A DNA stretch of 14,112 nucleotides, taken from Thermoplasmata archaeon (GTDB lineage Archaea; Thermoplasmatota; Thermoplasmata; Lutacidiplasmatales; UBA184). The position numbers were made by a program, and so were the translations under genes. The notes under the pieces are model-generated. The model ran no database searches. It was given only the letters and a program-made list of their open reading frames with translations, and was not told where the DNA came from. Below are positions 1 to 7,415 of this stretch, in pieces (the stretch's first letter is position 1; every line of letters begins with the position of its first letter). The stretch is from contig JAKIWU010000019.1 of the NCBI GenBank assembly GCA_022749905.1, positions 1 to 14,112 on the forward strand, in the 5' to 3' direction.

Positions 1-2
1 AC

Positions 3-95
3 ATCTCCTCGGTCAACGTGAACGTGATGACCGGCGGGGATCTCATCTACTACTCGCTGACGGGGAACGGCGTCCAGTACGCCGGTTCGACCTGA
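3..95 (+). CDS. C-terminal fragment of an apparently secreted or surface protein (5' truncated)
   Basis: An open frame enters from the left edge and ends at a TGA at 93-95, giving about 30 residues rich in Ser, Thr, Val, Asn, Gly and Tyr with alternating hydrophobic residues (for example VNVNVMTGG and LIYYSLTGNG). That composition is typical of beta-rich extracellular domains. No family can be assigned from so short a piece. A TATA-like box for the next gene begins 22 bp after the stop, so the fragment ends its own transcription unit. The alternative is a chance frame at the edge, but codon use (third-position G/C) matches the neighbouring genes. Confidence 0.5.
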   Translation: MSSVNVNVMTGGDLIYYSLTGNGVQYAGST

Positions 96-110
96 GGCCT
101 CCGCGTCGCA

Positions 111-124
111 CGAAGGCTTAATCC
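111..124 (+). promoter_or_regulatory. Promoter of pheS (BRE plus TATA-like box)
   Basis: A purine-rich stretch CGAAGG (111-116), acting as BRE, precedes CTTAATC (117-123) in very GC-rich DNA. The box centre lies 26 nt upstream of the GTG at 146, which is the usual distance from an archaeal TATA box to the transcription start. The pheS transcript is therefore probably leaderless, starting at or next to the GTG. The same geometry recurs at four other genes or operons in the window. Confidence 0.6.
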
Positions 125-145
125 CGTCAGGACCGTCGGCGCCGC

Positions 146-1669
146 GTGGCCGAGCCGACGGAGGCAACGCCCCCCGGCGGGACCCCGATCAGCCTCTCGG
201 AACCCGAGCGCCTGCTCCTCGCCCGGCTCCAAGCATCCCCCTCCGTCCCCCTCGGTGAGCCTGAGCTCGTCGCGCAAAGCGGCCTCCCCATCGAGACGGT
301 TCGCGGCTCGCTGCAGCGCCTGCGTTCGAAGCAACTCGCCGTCGCCGACGAACGCCGCCGGGAGACGCGATCGCTGACCCCGCGGGGCAAGGCCGCGCTC
401 GGAGCCGGCCTCCCCGAACGGCGTCTCCTCGACGCCCTGCGAGCAGCCGACCGACCCGTCGCTCCGAACGAGCTTTCGATCGGCGAGCTCACGGAGCAGG
501 AACGCTCGGTCGCCATCGGGATCCTCCGACGGAAGGGGCTGCTCGCGCAGGGCGCCGCTCTCGCGCTCACCGAAGCCGCGGGAGGGAGGGAGCCCTGGCC
601 TGAGGAAGAGGCCCTGCGCGCGCTCGGGGGGGGAGACGCGACCGCCGCCCCGGAGAGCTTCGCCGCCCTGCAACGTCGGGGCCTCGCATCCTCGGTATTC
701 GAGACGGAACGATTCTGGTCCCCATCCTCCGAGGGCCGGACCGTCGAGGTCCGCGAGGACGCGAACGCGGTCGGTGCGCTCACCCCGGGGCTGCTCGCGT
801 CGGGCACCTGGAAAGCGCACGTGTTTCGACCCTACGACGTTCGGGCCGTCGTCCCACACCGGACCGGTGGGCGCCCGCATCCGTACCGCGAGTGGATCCG
901 GGAGTTCGAGGAGATCCTGATCGGACTCGGGTTCTCCGAGGCAACCGGTCCCCTCCTCGAGACCGAGTTCTGGAACTCGGACGTACTGTTCATGCCCCAG
1001 GAGCATCCGGTGCGATCGATCCACGACGTCCTCGCTCCGCTCGACCTCGTGGCCGGGCCTCCCCCGGGGCCGCTGCTCGAACGTGTCGCAGCGGCCCACG
1101 AAGGCCGAGCGCTTCCGGGGGAGAACGACCCGATCTCGCCGGGGTGGCGCGCGCGCTACGATCCGGCGATCGCGCGCCGGCCGACCCTGCGATCGCAGAC
1201 GACGGCGGTGAGCGCGCGCTTCCTCGCGAGCCACCCCGCCCCACCCTTCCGCCTGTATTGCATCGGCCGGAACTTCCGACGCGACGCGGTCGACGCCACG
1301 CACCACGTGGAGTTCGACCAGTGCGAGGGCGTTCTTGGGGAGGCTTCGACCTCCCTGCGCGACCTCGTCGGGATCTTCCAGGCCCTCGCCGAGGCGATCG
1401 GAATCCGCGAGCTCAAGTTCCGCCCGAGCTACTTTCCGTTCACCGAGCCCTCCCTCGAAGGGTACGTCCGGCACCCCCGGCTCGGCTGGATCGAGGTGTT
1501 CCCGGGCGGGATGTTCCGGCCCGAGGTTCTCCGGCCTCTCGGGGTCGAGGTCCCGGTCGCAGCGTGGGGGATCGGGATCGCGCGCCTCGCGATGGTCGCG
1601 CTCGGGATCAGCGACGTCCGCGAGCTCTACCTCGATGAGCTCCCGCGCCTCACCGCAGGACGGGTCTGA
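146..1669 (+). CDS. pheS: Phenylalanine--tRNA ligase alpha subunit, archaeal type
   Basis: This 507-residue protein is the catalytic subunit of the (alpha-beta)2 cytosolic enzyme that charges tRNA-Phe. Residues 15-190 form an N-terminal tandem winged-helix region, the archaeal/eukaryotic tRNA-binding arrangement. The class II core follows: motif 1 around 244-272 (HPYREWIREFEEIL...), motif 2 around 368-392 (GRNFRRD at 374-380, HHVEFDQ at 386-392), the Phe pocket at 425-441 (FRPSYFPFTEPS), and motif 3 around 472-485 (AAWGIGIARLAM) with the ATP-binding Arg at 480. All signature residues are present and the length fits archaeal PheS. I chose the GTG at 146 because a TATA-like box lies 26 nt upstream and no SD is visible. 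The TGA overlaps the pheT ATG by one base (TGATG), so the two are translationally coupled. Confidence 0.96.
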   Translation: MAEPTEATPPGGTPISLSEPERLLLARLQASPSVPLGEPELVAQSGLPIETVRGSLQRLRSKQLAVADERRRETRSLTPRGKAALGAGLPERRLLDALRAADRPVAPNELSIGELTEQERSVAIGILRRKGLLAQGAALALTEAAGGREPWPEEEALRALGGGDATAAPESFAALQRRGLASSVFETERFWSPSSEGRTVEVREDANAVGALTPGLLASGTWKAHVFRPYDVRAVVPHRTGGRPHPYREWIREFEEILIGLGFSEATGPLLETEFWNSDVLFMPQEHPVRSIHDVLAPLDLVAGPPPGPLLERVAAAHEGRALPGENDPISPGWRARYDPAIARRPTLRSQTTAVSARFLASHPAPPFRLYCIGRNFRRDAVDATHHVEFDQCEGVLGEASTSLRDLVGIFQALAEAIGIRELKFRPSYFPFTEPSLEGYVRHPRLGWIEVFPGGMFRPEVLRPLGVEVPVAAWGIGIARLAMVALGISDVRELYLDELPRLTAGRV

Positions 1670-3360
1670 TGCCGCGCGCGACGCTGTCCCGTGCCCATCT
1701 CCTCGCCCAGCTCCCCGGACTCCCGGCGACGCCGACCCTCGCCGAACGACTGTTTCCCTCGAAGGCCGAGATCGCCGCGGAGACCGGGGACGAACTCGTG
1801 GTGGAAACGACCGCGGACCGGCTCGATCTGCTCTCGGAAGAGGGTCTCGCCCTCCACCTGCAAGGTTCTGCGGGGTTGGCCAAGGGCTTGCGCCACCTCC
1901 CCGCGATCGCGAACCTCGATCCCGCTCCGTCGATTCTCTGCGACCCCTCCACGGCTGCCCTTCGCCCGTTCATCGCGGGCCTCGTGGTCCGATCGCCCGA
2001 GGCGACGGGGATCCGGCAAGAGCACCTCGACGCAGCGATCCGATTCCAGGAGCTCTTGCACGCCACGATCGGCGGGGATCGGCGGGCTGCGAGCCTCGGG
2101 GTCTACCCGTACGATCGGCTGCAGCCGCCGTTCACCTATCAGGTCGAGCGCCTCAACGCGGTCTCGTTCACCCCGATCGACGGATCGAACGAGGTAGGGG
2201 CAGCCGAATTCCTCCGCTCGAACGATCTCGCTCGCCGGTACGGCGCGCTCGGCGCATCGGAGGGAACGATCCTGACGCTTCGCGATACGAAGGGAACGCT
2301 CCTCAGCGTCCCCCCCATCGCGAACGCGCGTCCCGGCGGAGAGGTACGAGCCGGGGACCGGACGCTCCTAATCGAATCCACCGGTACTCGCTCGGCCCGG
2401 GTCGCCGACGCGCTCGGCCTCCTCTCCGTCGTCTTTGCGGCGCAGGGTTGGTCGAGTGCGCCCGTGGAGATCCGCTACGCCGATCACGTGGAAGACGGAA
2501 GGGCGATCGTAGCGCCGCGCTCGGTCCGCCTGACCGAGGGCGGCTTGACGAAGCTCTCCGGAAGGGCCTACTCGGCCTCCGAGGTCGAGCACTTGCTCTC
2601 GACCTCCCGTCTCTCGGCTCGTTCGTCGCCCGGCGGATGGATGGTCGGCGTCCCTCCGTGGCGGCCGGATATCCTTGCGGAGGTCGATCTCGCCGAGGAG
2701 GTGATCCTCGCACGTGGGGTGCGTCCCGAGGACGGACAGATCCCGCCCAGCGTGACCCGGGGGAGACGTCGCCCCGAGAGTCGGTACCACCGCCGGGTGG
2801 CGGAGTACCTCCTCGGGCTCGGCGCCACCGAGCTCCACACGCCTGTGCTGGTCCCAGAGCGCCTCGTGGGCCTCCTCGGTCGCACGAGCGCGATCGAGCT
2901 CGCCCATCCTGTCTCCGACCAGTTCCAGCGGATGCGCGACGTTCTCTCGCTCTCGCTCCTCCTCGCGCTGGAGCACAACGTCCGGTCCGGGTACCCGCAA
3001 CGGTTCTTCGAGGTTGGACCGGTCGTGGAACGGGATCGCACCGCCGAAACCGGCGCGACCAGCCGGATGCACTCGGGGGCGGTCTGGGCCGAGGACCGTG
3101 CGGGCTTCGCCGACGGAGCGTCCCTCGTCGACTACATCCTCAGCACGTTCGGGGCCGCCGGCGTGCGGGAACCCGTGGAGATCCCGGGTACGATCCCGGG
3201 CCGATCGGCACGGTTGCGCGTCGCGGGTGAGGCCGTCGCGGAGATGGGAGAAATCGCGCCGACAATCCTCGACGCGCTGCGGATCCCCGTTCCGGTGGTC
3301 TGGTGGGAGATCGACCTCGACCGGCTCTGGCCGCTCGTCCGCCGCTCGGAAACCGCTTAG
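1669..3360 (+). CDS. pheT: Phenylalanine--tRNA ligase beta subunit, archaeal type
   Basis: This 563-residue protein is the structural and editing partner of PheS. From N to C it has a short B1-like start, the B3/B4 editing domain (about 85-260, with GVYPYDRLQPPFTYQ in its N-terminal half), a B5 domain (about 268-340, with VGVPPWRPDILAEVDLAEEV) and the catalytic-like core (about 350-563, with FFEVGPVV). The length of about 560 residues is the short archaeal/eukaryotic form, lacking the bacterial B2 (EMAP-like) and B8 (anticodon-binding) domains. The ATG at 1669 overlaps the pheS stop by one base. The stop codon TAG lies inside the TATA-like box assigned to the next gene. No truncation or frameshift was seen. 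Confidence 0.95.
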   Translation: MPRATLSRAHLLAQLPGLPATPTLAERLFPSKAEIAAETGDELVVETTADRLDLLSEEGLALHLQGSAGLAKGLRHLPAIANLDPAPSILCDPSTAALRPFIAGLVVRSPEATGIRQEHLDAAIRFQELLHATIGGDRRAASLGVYPYDRLQPPFTYQVERLNAVSFTPIDGSNEVGAAEFLRSNDLARRYGALGASEGTILTLRDTKGTLLSVPPIANARPGGEVRAGDRTLLIESTGTRSARVADALGLLSVVFAAQGWSSAPVEIRYADHVEDGRAIVAPRSVRLTEGGLTKLSGRAYSASEVEHLLSTSRLSARSSPGGWMVGVPPWRPDILAEVDLAEEVILARGVRPEDGQIPPSVTRGRRRPESRYHRRVAEYLLGLGATELHTPVLVPERLVGLLGRTSAIELAHPVSDQFQRMRDVLSLSLLLALEHNVRSGYPQRFFEVGPVVERDRTAETGATSRMHSGAVWAEDRAGFADGASLVDYILSTFGAAGVREPVEIPGTIPGRSARLRVAGEAVAEMGEIAPTILDALRIPVPVVWWEIDLDRLWPLVRRSETA

Positions 3361-3363
3361 TAA
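3349..3363 (+). promoter_or_regulatory. Internal promoter of mcmA, spanning the pheT stop codon
   Basis: GGAAACC (3349-3354 region) resembles a BRE and is followed by CTTAGTAA (3356-3363). The box is centred about 27 nt before the ATG at 3386. This supports a leaderless mcmA transcript and favours the ATG at 3386 over an in-frame GTG at 3365, which would lie upstream of the predicted start point. The box overlaps the last codons and TAG of pheT. Confidence 0.5.
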
Positions 3364-3385
3364 CGTGCCGCGGTCGGCAACCCCG

Positions 3386-5056
3386 ATGGGCAGCGACCGC
3401 GAGCAGGCGCCCGCACGCACCCGCTGGGAGAAGGCGGCGCGATCGGCGATCGGGGAGCGCGTCGACGGCGGAGCGGTGCCGCTCCTGGTCACGCCGGATC
3501 CGAACGCGAACGCGGACTACGCCGAGCGGATCGGATTCCCGGGCGAGTACCCGTTCACCCGGGGCGTCCAGCCCACGATGTACCGCGGTCGGCTCTGGAC
3601 GTACCGGCAGTACTCCGGCTACGGGAGCGCGAGGTCCACGAACCAGAGATTCCGCTACCTTCTCGCCGAAGGACAGACGGGACTGTCCGTCGCCTTCGAC
3701 CTCCCGACGCAGCTCGGGCTCGACCCGGATCACGCGAAGGCGAAGGGAGAGGTCGGACGCGTCGGCGTCCCCATCGCGACGCTGGGCGACATGCACGCGC
3801 TCTTCGACAAGATTCCGCTCGAGAAGGCCACCGTCTCGATGACGATCAACGCGACCGCCCCGATCCTGACAGCGCTCCTGCTCGCCGTCGGAGAGTCGCA
3901 GGGTCTCCCGCGCGCCCGGCTATCGGGCACGGTCCAGAACGACATCTTGAAGGAGTACATCGCCCGCGGGACGTACATCTATCCGCCCGCCGCCTCCGTG
4001 CGCCTCGCGACCGACCTCGTCGAGTTCGCGACCCGCGAGATGCCCGGCTGGAACTTCATGTCCGTCTCGGGGTACCACATGCGCGAGGCGGGCGCCACCG
4101 CCGTGCAGGAGCTCGCGTTCACGGTGGCGAATGCGATCGCCTACGTGCGCGCGGCCGTGGCGCGCGGCCTCGCCGTCGATGCCTTCCTACCGAGGCTCTC
4201 CTTCTTCTTCTCCTCGGACCGCAACTTCCTCGAGGAGATCGCGAAGTTCCGGGCCGCGCGCCGCCTCTGGGCCTCGGTCGCTCGGGACGTCCTCGGGGCG
4301 AAGAGCCCCAAGGCGCTCCAGCTTCGGTTCCACACTCAGACCGCGGGATCGTCGCTGACGGCCCACCAACCCGAGCTCAACGTCGTACGGACCACGCTCG
4401 AGGCGCTCGCCGCCGTCCTCGGCGGGACGCAGTCGCTGCACACCAACGCGTTCGATGAGGCGCTCGGCCTCCCCACGGAAGAGGCCGCCGGGCTCGCGCT
4501 CCGCACCCAGCAGATCCTCGCGGAAGAGTCCGGCATCGCCTCCACCGTCGATCCCCTCGGGGGCGCGTACGAGATCGAGGAGCTGACCGATCGTATCGAA
4601 GACGGCGCTCGCACCTACCTCGATCGGATCGAAGCGCTCGGGGGTGCGATCCCCGCCGTCGAGAGCGGCTACTTTTCCTCCGAGATCGCGAAGGAGGCGT
4701 ACCGGAAGGCACGCGCTCGCGAGTCCGGGGAGGAGGTCACCGTCGGGGTCAACACGTTCCCGGAGAACAATCCGAAGTTCACCCTCTTCCCGGCACGCGG
4801 CACGTCCGGGATCAAGGCCCTGCGCGTCTCCCCCAAGGAGGAAGCGCGCCAACGCCGCGCCGTCGTCGCGTGGCGGCGTCGCCGGGACGCCCGTCGCGCC
4901 GAGGAGGCGTTGTCGGCGCTGCGAAAGACGACGGAGTCCGGCGGGAACGTCATGCCCGCGGTCGTCGCGGCGATCGTCGCGGGCGCCACCCTCGGGGAGA
5001 TCGCGGGAACGTGGCGCGACCTCTTCGGCGAGTACAGGCCGCCAGCAGCCTTCTAG
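3386..5056 (+). CDS. mcmA: Methylmalonyl-CoA mutase, large (catalytic) subunit
   Basis: This 556-residue TIM-barrel chain interconverts (R)-methylmalonyl-CoA and succinyl-CoA with adenosylcobalamin. Residues matching the Propionibacterium enzyme at a constant offset of 13 are visible: Arg69, Thr72, Arg74 and Tyr76 (TMYRGRLWTYRQYSGY), Arg194 (KEYIARGTYIYPP), and Tyr230 and His231 (SGYHMREAG). Tyr76 and Arg194 are the residues that distinguish methylmalonyl-CoA mutase from isobutyryl-CoA mutase (Phe and Gln there), so the substrate call is firm. The chain stops after the barrel with no C-terminal DxHxxG cobalamin domain. It must pair with a separately encoded small subunit, which is not in this window. 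It is followed 14 nt later by the epimerase gene of the same pathway. An alternative GTG start at 3365 would add 7 residues. Confidence 0.95.
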   Translation: MGSDREQAPARTRWEKAARSAIGERVDGGAVPLLVTPDPNANADYAERIGFPGEYPFTRGVQPTMYRGRLWTYRQYSGYGSARSTNQRFRYLLAEGQTGLSVAFDLPTQLGLDPDHAKAKGEVGRVGVPIATLGDMHALFDKIPLEKATVSMTINATAPILTALLLAVGESQGLPRARLSGTVQNDILKEYIARGTYIYPPAASVRLATDLVEFATREMPGWNFMSVSGYHMREAGATAVQELAFTVANAIAYVRAAVARGLAVDAFLPRLSFFFSSDRNFLEEIAKFRAARRLWASVARDVLGAKSPKALQLRFHTQTAGSSLTAHQPELNVVRTTLEALAAVLGGTQSLHTNAFDEALGLPTEEAAGLALRTQQILAEESGIASTVDPLGGAYEIEELTDRIEDGARTYLDRIEALGGAIPAVESGYFSSEIAKEAYRKARARESGEEVTVGVNTFPENNPKFTLFPARGTSGIKALRVSPKEEARQRRAVVAWRRRRDARRAEEALSALRKTTESGGNVMPAVVAAIVAGATLGEIAGTWRDLFGEYRPPAAF

Positions 5057-5070
5057 AGTGGGCGCGAACG

Positions 5071-5466
5071 ATGCAGCTCGACCACCTGGGGATCGCTGTC
5101 GAGAACCTCGATGCGGCGCTCCGAGCGTACGGGCCCCTTGCTTCGGGCGCGGCGAGCACCCCGGAGGTCGTCGGGGGCCAGGACGTCCGGGTCTCGTTCC
5201 TTCCCCTGGGCGCCACCCACCTCGAGTTCCTCGAGCCGACGAAGCCAGATTCGCCGGTCGGACGCTTCCTTGCCCGACGCGGCCCGGGCCTCCACCACGT
5301 CGCGTTCGCGGTGCCGAACGTCGACGCCGCACTCGCGTCGATTCGAGAGCGGGGTGGGCGCTTGATCGACGATCGGTCTCGACCGGGAGCGCGTGGTCGG
5401 CGCGTCGGCTTCGCGCACCCCTCGGCGTTTCTCGGAAGCCTCGTGGAATTCGTCGAGGGCCCGTGA
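5071..5466 (+). CDS. mce: Methylmalonyl-CoA epimerase (VOC superfamily)
   Basis: This 131-residue protein has two beta-alpha-beta-beta-beta halves (LDHLGIAVENLDAAL at 3-17 and GLHHVAFAVPNVDAAL at 73-88) typical of glyoxalase-fold epimerases that convert (S)- to (R)-methylmalonyl-CoA for the mutase. Candidate metal ligands are His5, His75 or His76, and Glu126 (LVEFVE). By eye alignment the position usually held by Gln (TQVEL) is His50 (THLEF), a conservative metal-ligand change. The length matches the family. The gene lies directly after mcmA, the usual pairing, and its TGA overlaps the enolase GTG by four bases. The ATG at 5071 starts the conserved strand, so no upstream extension is expected. 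Another VOC activity is possible but unlikely in this context. Confidence 0.9.
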   Translation: MQLDHLGIAVENLDAALRAYGPLASGAASTPEVVGGQDVRVSFLPLGATHLEFLEPTKPDSPVGRFLARRGPGLHHVAFAVPNVDAALASIRERGGRLIDDRSRPGARGRRVGFAHPSAFLGSLVEFVEGP

Positions 5467-6674
5467 CGGCGCTTCGCTCCCTCGCCTTGCGGCTGGTCTA
5501 CGATAGCCGAGGGGCCGAGACCGTCGAAGCGACGATCGCCGCCGAAGACGGCGCGAGCGGGACGGCCGGCGCACCGAGCGGCGCGAGCACCGGCACCCAC
5601 GAGGTCCAGGCGTTTCCCTCGGGAGGCGTGGCGGCTGCCCTTGCGCTCCGTGGGCGGATCGAGAAGGCGATCGCGGGCCTCGCCATCAAGGATCAAGCTT
5701 CGGTCGACGCAGCCCTCCACAGGGTCGACGGGACCGCGAACTTCTCGACGATCGGGGGCAACACCGCGACGGCGGTCTCGATCGCGGTCGCTCTGGCTCA
5801 TGCGGCCTCCGAGGGGCGCTCGCTCGCGGAGACCGTCCGAAGGCCGGGCGTCGCTCGGGGCAGCTTCCCCGCGATCGTCGGGAATTGTCTCAACGGCGGC
5901 CGTCACGCCATCGGCGGCCCGGATATCCAGGAGTTCCACGCCTACGCGCCCGAGGCGAACCCGGACGACGCCGTCCGAGCTGCGCTCGCCGTCCACCGCA
6001 CGATCGGAGAAGCCCTCCACGCGCGGTACCCGAAGTCGGCACTCGGTCGCGGTGATGAAGGTGGCTGGGTCGCACCGCTCGGGAACGTCGAGGCGCTCGA
6101 AGTATTGACCGAATCGTGCCGCTCGGTGTCGAAGTCGCTCGGCCTGACGGTGCGGCCGGGCCTCGATCTCGCGGCGAGCGAGTTCTACCGCGACGGCCGG
6201 TACCGCTACAAGGACCAGACGCTGGACGCCGCCGGCCAACTCGGCTTCGTCACCCACCTCGTCGATGCGTACGGCCTCGCGTACATCGAGGATCCGTTCG
6301 ATGAGGAGGACTTCGCGTCGTTCGGAAAGCTGACCGCGGCGGTCGGTTCCCGCGCGCTCGTGGTGGGCGATGATCTCTACGCGACGGACCGACGGAGGCT
6401 CGAGCGCGGTCTCGAGCACCGGTCGTCGAATGCCATCCTCATCAAGGTGAACCAGGTCGGGACGCTGACGGATGCCCTCGCGACCGTCGACCTCGCGCGT
6501 TCCCGCGGGATCCAGACCGTGACCTCGCACCGCTCCGGCGACCTCCCGGAGGGCTGGCTCGCTCATCTCGCCGTCGGGTTCGGCTCGGTCGGGCTGAAAT
6601 GCGGGCTTCTCGGCGGGGAGCGCGTGGCAAAGCTAAATGAACTCCGGCGCGTGGCCGCGGCCACTCGAAGCTAA
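5463..6674 (+). CDS. eno: Enolase (phosphopyruvate hydratase)
   Basis: This 403-residue protein interconverts 2-phosphoglycerate and phosphoenolpyruvate. Recognisable sites are the N-terminal VYDSRGAETVEA (12-23), the mobile loop SGASTG (39-44), NCLNGGRHA (141-149), Glu157 (DIQEF), Glu199 (GDEGG), the Mg ligands Asp235 (GLDLAASEFY), Glu276 (YIEDPF) and Asp303 or Asp304 (GDDLYAT), catalytic Lys328 (ILIKVNQVGT), the SHRSGD loop at 355-360, and Lys379 (GLKCG). Nothing essential is missing, and the length is slightly short of the usual 420-430. Translation starts at a GTG within GTGA of the epimerase stop, with GAGGG three bases upstream. Eno directly before rpsB is a conserved euryarchaeal arrangement. 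Confidence 0.95.
   Translation: MTALRSLALRLVYDSRGAETVEATIAAEDGASGTAGAPSGASTGTHEVQAFPSGGVAAALALRGRIEKAIAGLAIKDQASVDAALHRVDGTANFSTIGGNTATAVSIAVALAHAASEGRSLAETVRRPGVARGSFPAIVGNCLNGGRHAIGGPDIQEFHAYAPEANPDDAVRAALAVHRTIGEALHARYPKSALGRGDEGGWVAPLGNVEALEVLTESCRSVSKSLGLTVRPGLDLAASEFYRDGRYRYKDQTLDAAGQLGFVTHLVDAYGLAYIEDPFDEEDFASFGKLTAAVGSRALVVGDDLYATDRRRLERGLEHRSSNAILIKVNQVGTLTDALATVDLARSRGIQTVTSHRSGDLPEGWLAHLAVGFGSVGLKCGLLGGERVAKLNELRRVAAATRS
6633..6638 (+). promoter_or_regulatory. Possible internal promoter for rpsB
   Basis: CTAAAT, preceded by GGCAAAG, stands out as an AT-rich patch inside the 3' end of eno. Its centre is 40 nt before the rpsB ATG. A transcript starting 26 nt downstream would carry a leader of about 14 nt without a good SD. 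This is weaker than the other boxes in the window because the spacing does not give a leaderless message, and it also encodes conserved residues (AKLNE) of enolase. Confidence 0.3.
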
Positions 6675-6675
6675 G

Positions 6676-7332
6676 ATGGAACCGGAAGCGATCGTCGAGG
6701 AGCAGCAGTTCACCGCGCCGGGCGACGGCCAGGACACGCAACCCGGCGAGCTCCTCGTCCCCGAGGAGGTGTACCTGACGAGCGGGGTGCACATCGGGAC
6801 CCAGCAAAAGTCCGCCTCGATGCGCCGCTTCGTCTACAAGGTGCGTTTCGACGGGCTTCATGTCCTCGACATCCGCGAGACGGATCGCCGGATCCGGATC
6901 GCCGCGAAGTTCCTCGCCACCTATCCGGCCGAGAAGATCCTCACCGTGTCCCAACGCCAGTACGGGCAGAAGCCGGTCCGGGTGTTCGCGAAGACGATCG
7001 GCGCGACCTCCTTCTCGGAGCGATTCGTGCCGGGCTGCCTCACGAATCCGAACCTCGAGGAATATTTCGAACCGAAGGTCCTCGTGGTCACGGATCCGGC
7101 GACGGACCAGCAGGCGCTCTCGGAGGCCGTGTCCATCGGGATCCCGGTCGTCGGTCTCTGCGATGTGAACAACGAGACCCGGCACGTGGACCTCGTCATT
7201 CCCTCGAACAACAAGGGTCGTGTCGCGCTCGCGACCGTGTACTGGCTCCTCGCGCGCGAAGTCGCGAGGGTCCGGACCGGACCCGAGACGCCGTTCGCGC
7301 CGACGATCGAAGATTTCCAGGCCGCGCTCTAG
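6676..7332 (+). CDS. rpsB: 30S ribosomal protein uS2 (S2), archaeal
   Basis: This 218-residue small-subunit protein has an acidic N-terminal extension (1-28) followed by the uS2 fold: YLTSGVHIGTQQKS (33-46), the archaeal/eukaryotic RFVYKVRFDGLHVLDI segment (about 51-66), KILTVSQRQYGQK, the SA-family RFVPGCLTNP (about 116-125), LVVTDPATDQQALSEA, and GIPVVGLCDVNNET then VDLVIPSNNKGR near the C terminus. It is the cytosolic SA/S2 type, not a bacterial one. The ATG at 6676 lies one base after the enolase stop, so eno and rpsB are cotranscribed. An in-frame ATG at 6637 inside eno would add 13 residues and is less likely. Confidence 0.95.
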   Translation: MEPEAIVEEQQFTAPGDGQDTQPGELLVPEEVYLTSGVHIGTQQKSASMRRFVYKVRFDGLHVLDIRETDRRIRIAAKFLATYPAEKILTVSQRQYGQKPVRVFAKTIGATSFSERFVPGCLTNPNLEEYFEPKVLVVTDPATDQQALSEAVSIGIPVVGLCDVNNETRHVDLVIPSNNKGRVALATVYWLLAREVARVRTGPETPFAPTIEDFQAAL

Positions 7333-7359
7333 GCTGCGCGCCGCGGGCCGTCCGTCGGG

Positions 7360-7385
7360 ACGTCGAGCTCGAGCTGCCTCGACGT
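7360..7385. promoter_or_regulatory. 8-bp perfect inverted repeat next to the regulator's TATA box
   Basis: ACGTCGAG (7360-7367) and CTCGACGT (7378-7385) are exact reverse complements separated by 10 bp, and the second arm ends one base before the TATA-like box at 7387. A dimeric regulator bound here would cover the BRE. The obvious candidate is the TrmB-like protein encoded immediately downstream, in an autoregulatory loop. A stem-loop at the 3' end of the rpsB message is the alternative. The palindrome TCGAGCTCGA overlaps the first arm and the spacer. Confidence 0.45.
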
Positions 7386-7386
7386 G

Positions 7387-7395
7387 CTTTTATCT
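7387..7395 (+). promoter_or_regulatory. TATA-like box of the TrmB-like regulator gene
   Basis: CTTTTATCT is the most AT-rich stretch in the rpsB-regulator gap. It is centred about 25 nt upstream of the GTG at 7416, again implying a leaderless transcript. Confidence 0.65.
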
Positions 7396-7415
7396 CATTC
7401 TCGCCCCTTGGGGTC

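Noticed and set aside
50..1474. Long minus-strand open frame opposite pheS (about 474 codons)
   Set aside because: Arg/Glu/Gly-rich product with no recognisable family. pheS on the other strand has every class II motif.
1335..3230. Long + strand frame overlapping pheS and pheT (about 631 codons)
   Set aside because: Arg/Ser/Pro-rich product typical of a shifted frame in high-GC DNA. The two synthetase genes explain the region fully.
3386..5056. Isobutyryl-CoA mutase large subunit
   Set aside because: The substrate-determining residues are Tyr76 and Arg194, those of methylmalonyl-CoA mutase, rather than Phe and Gln.
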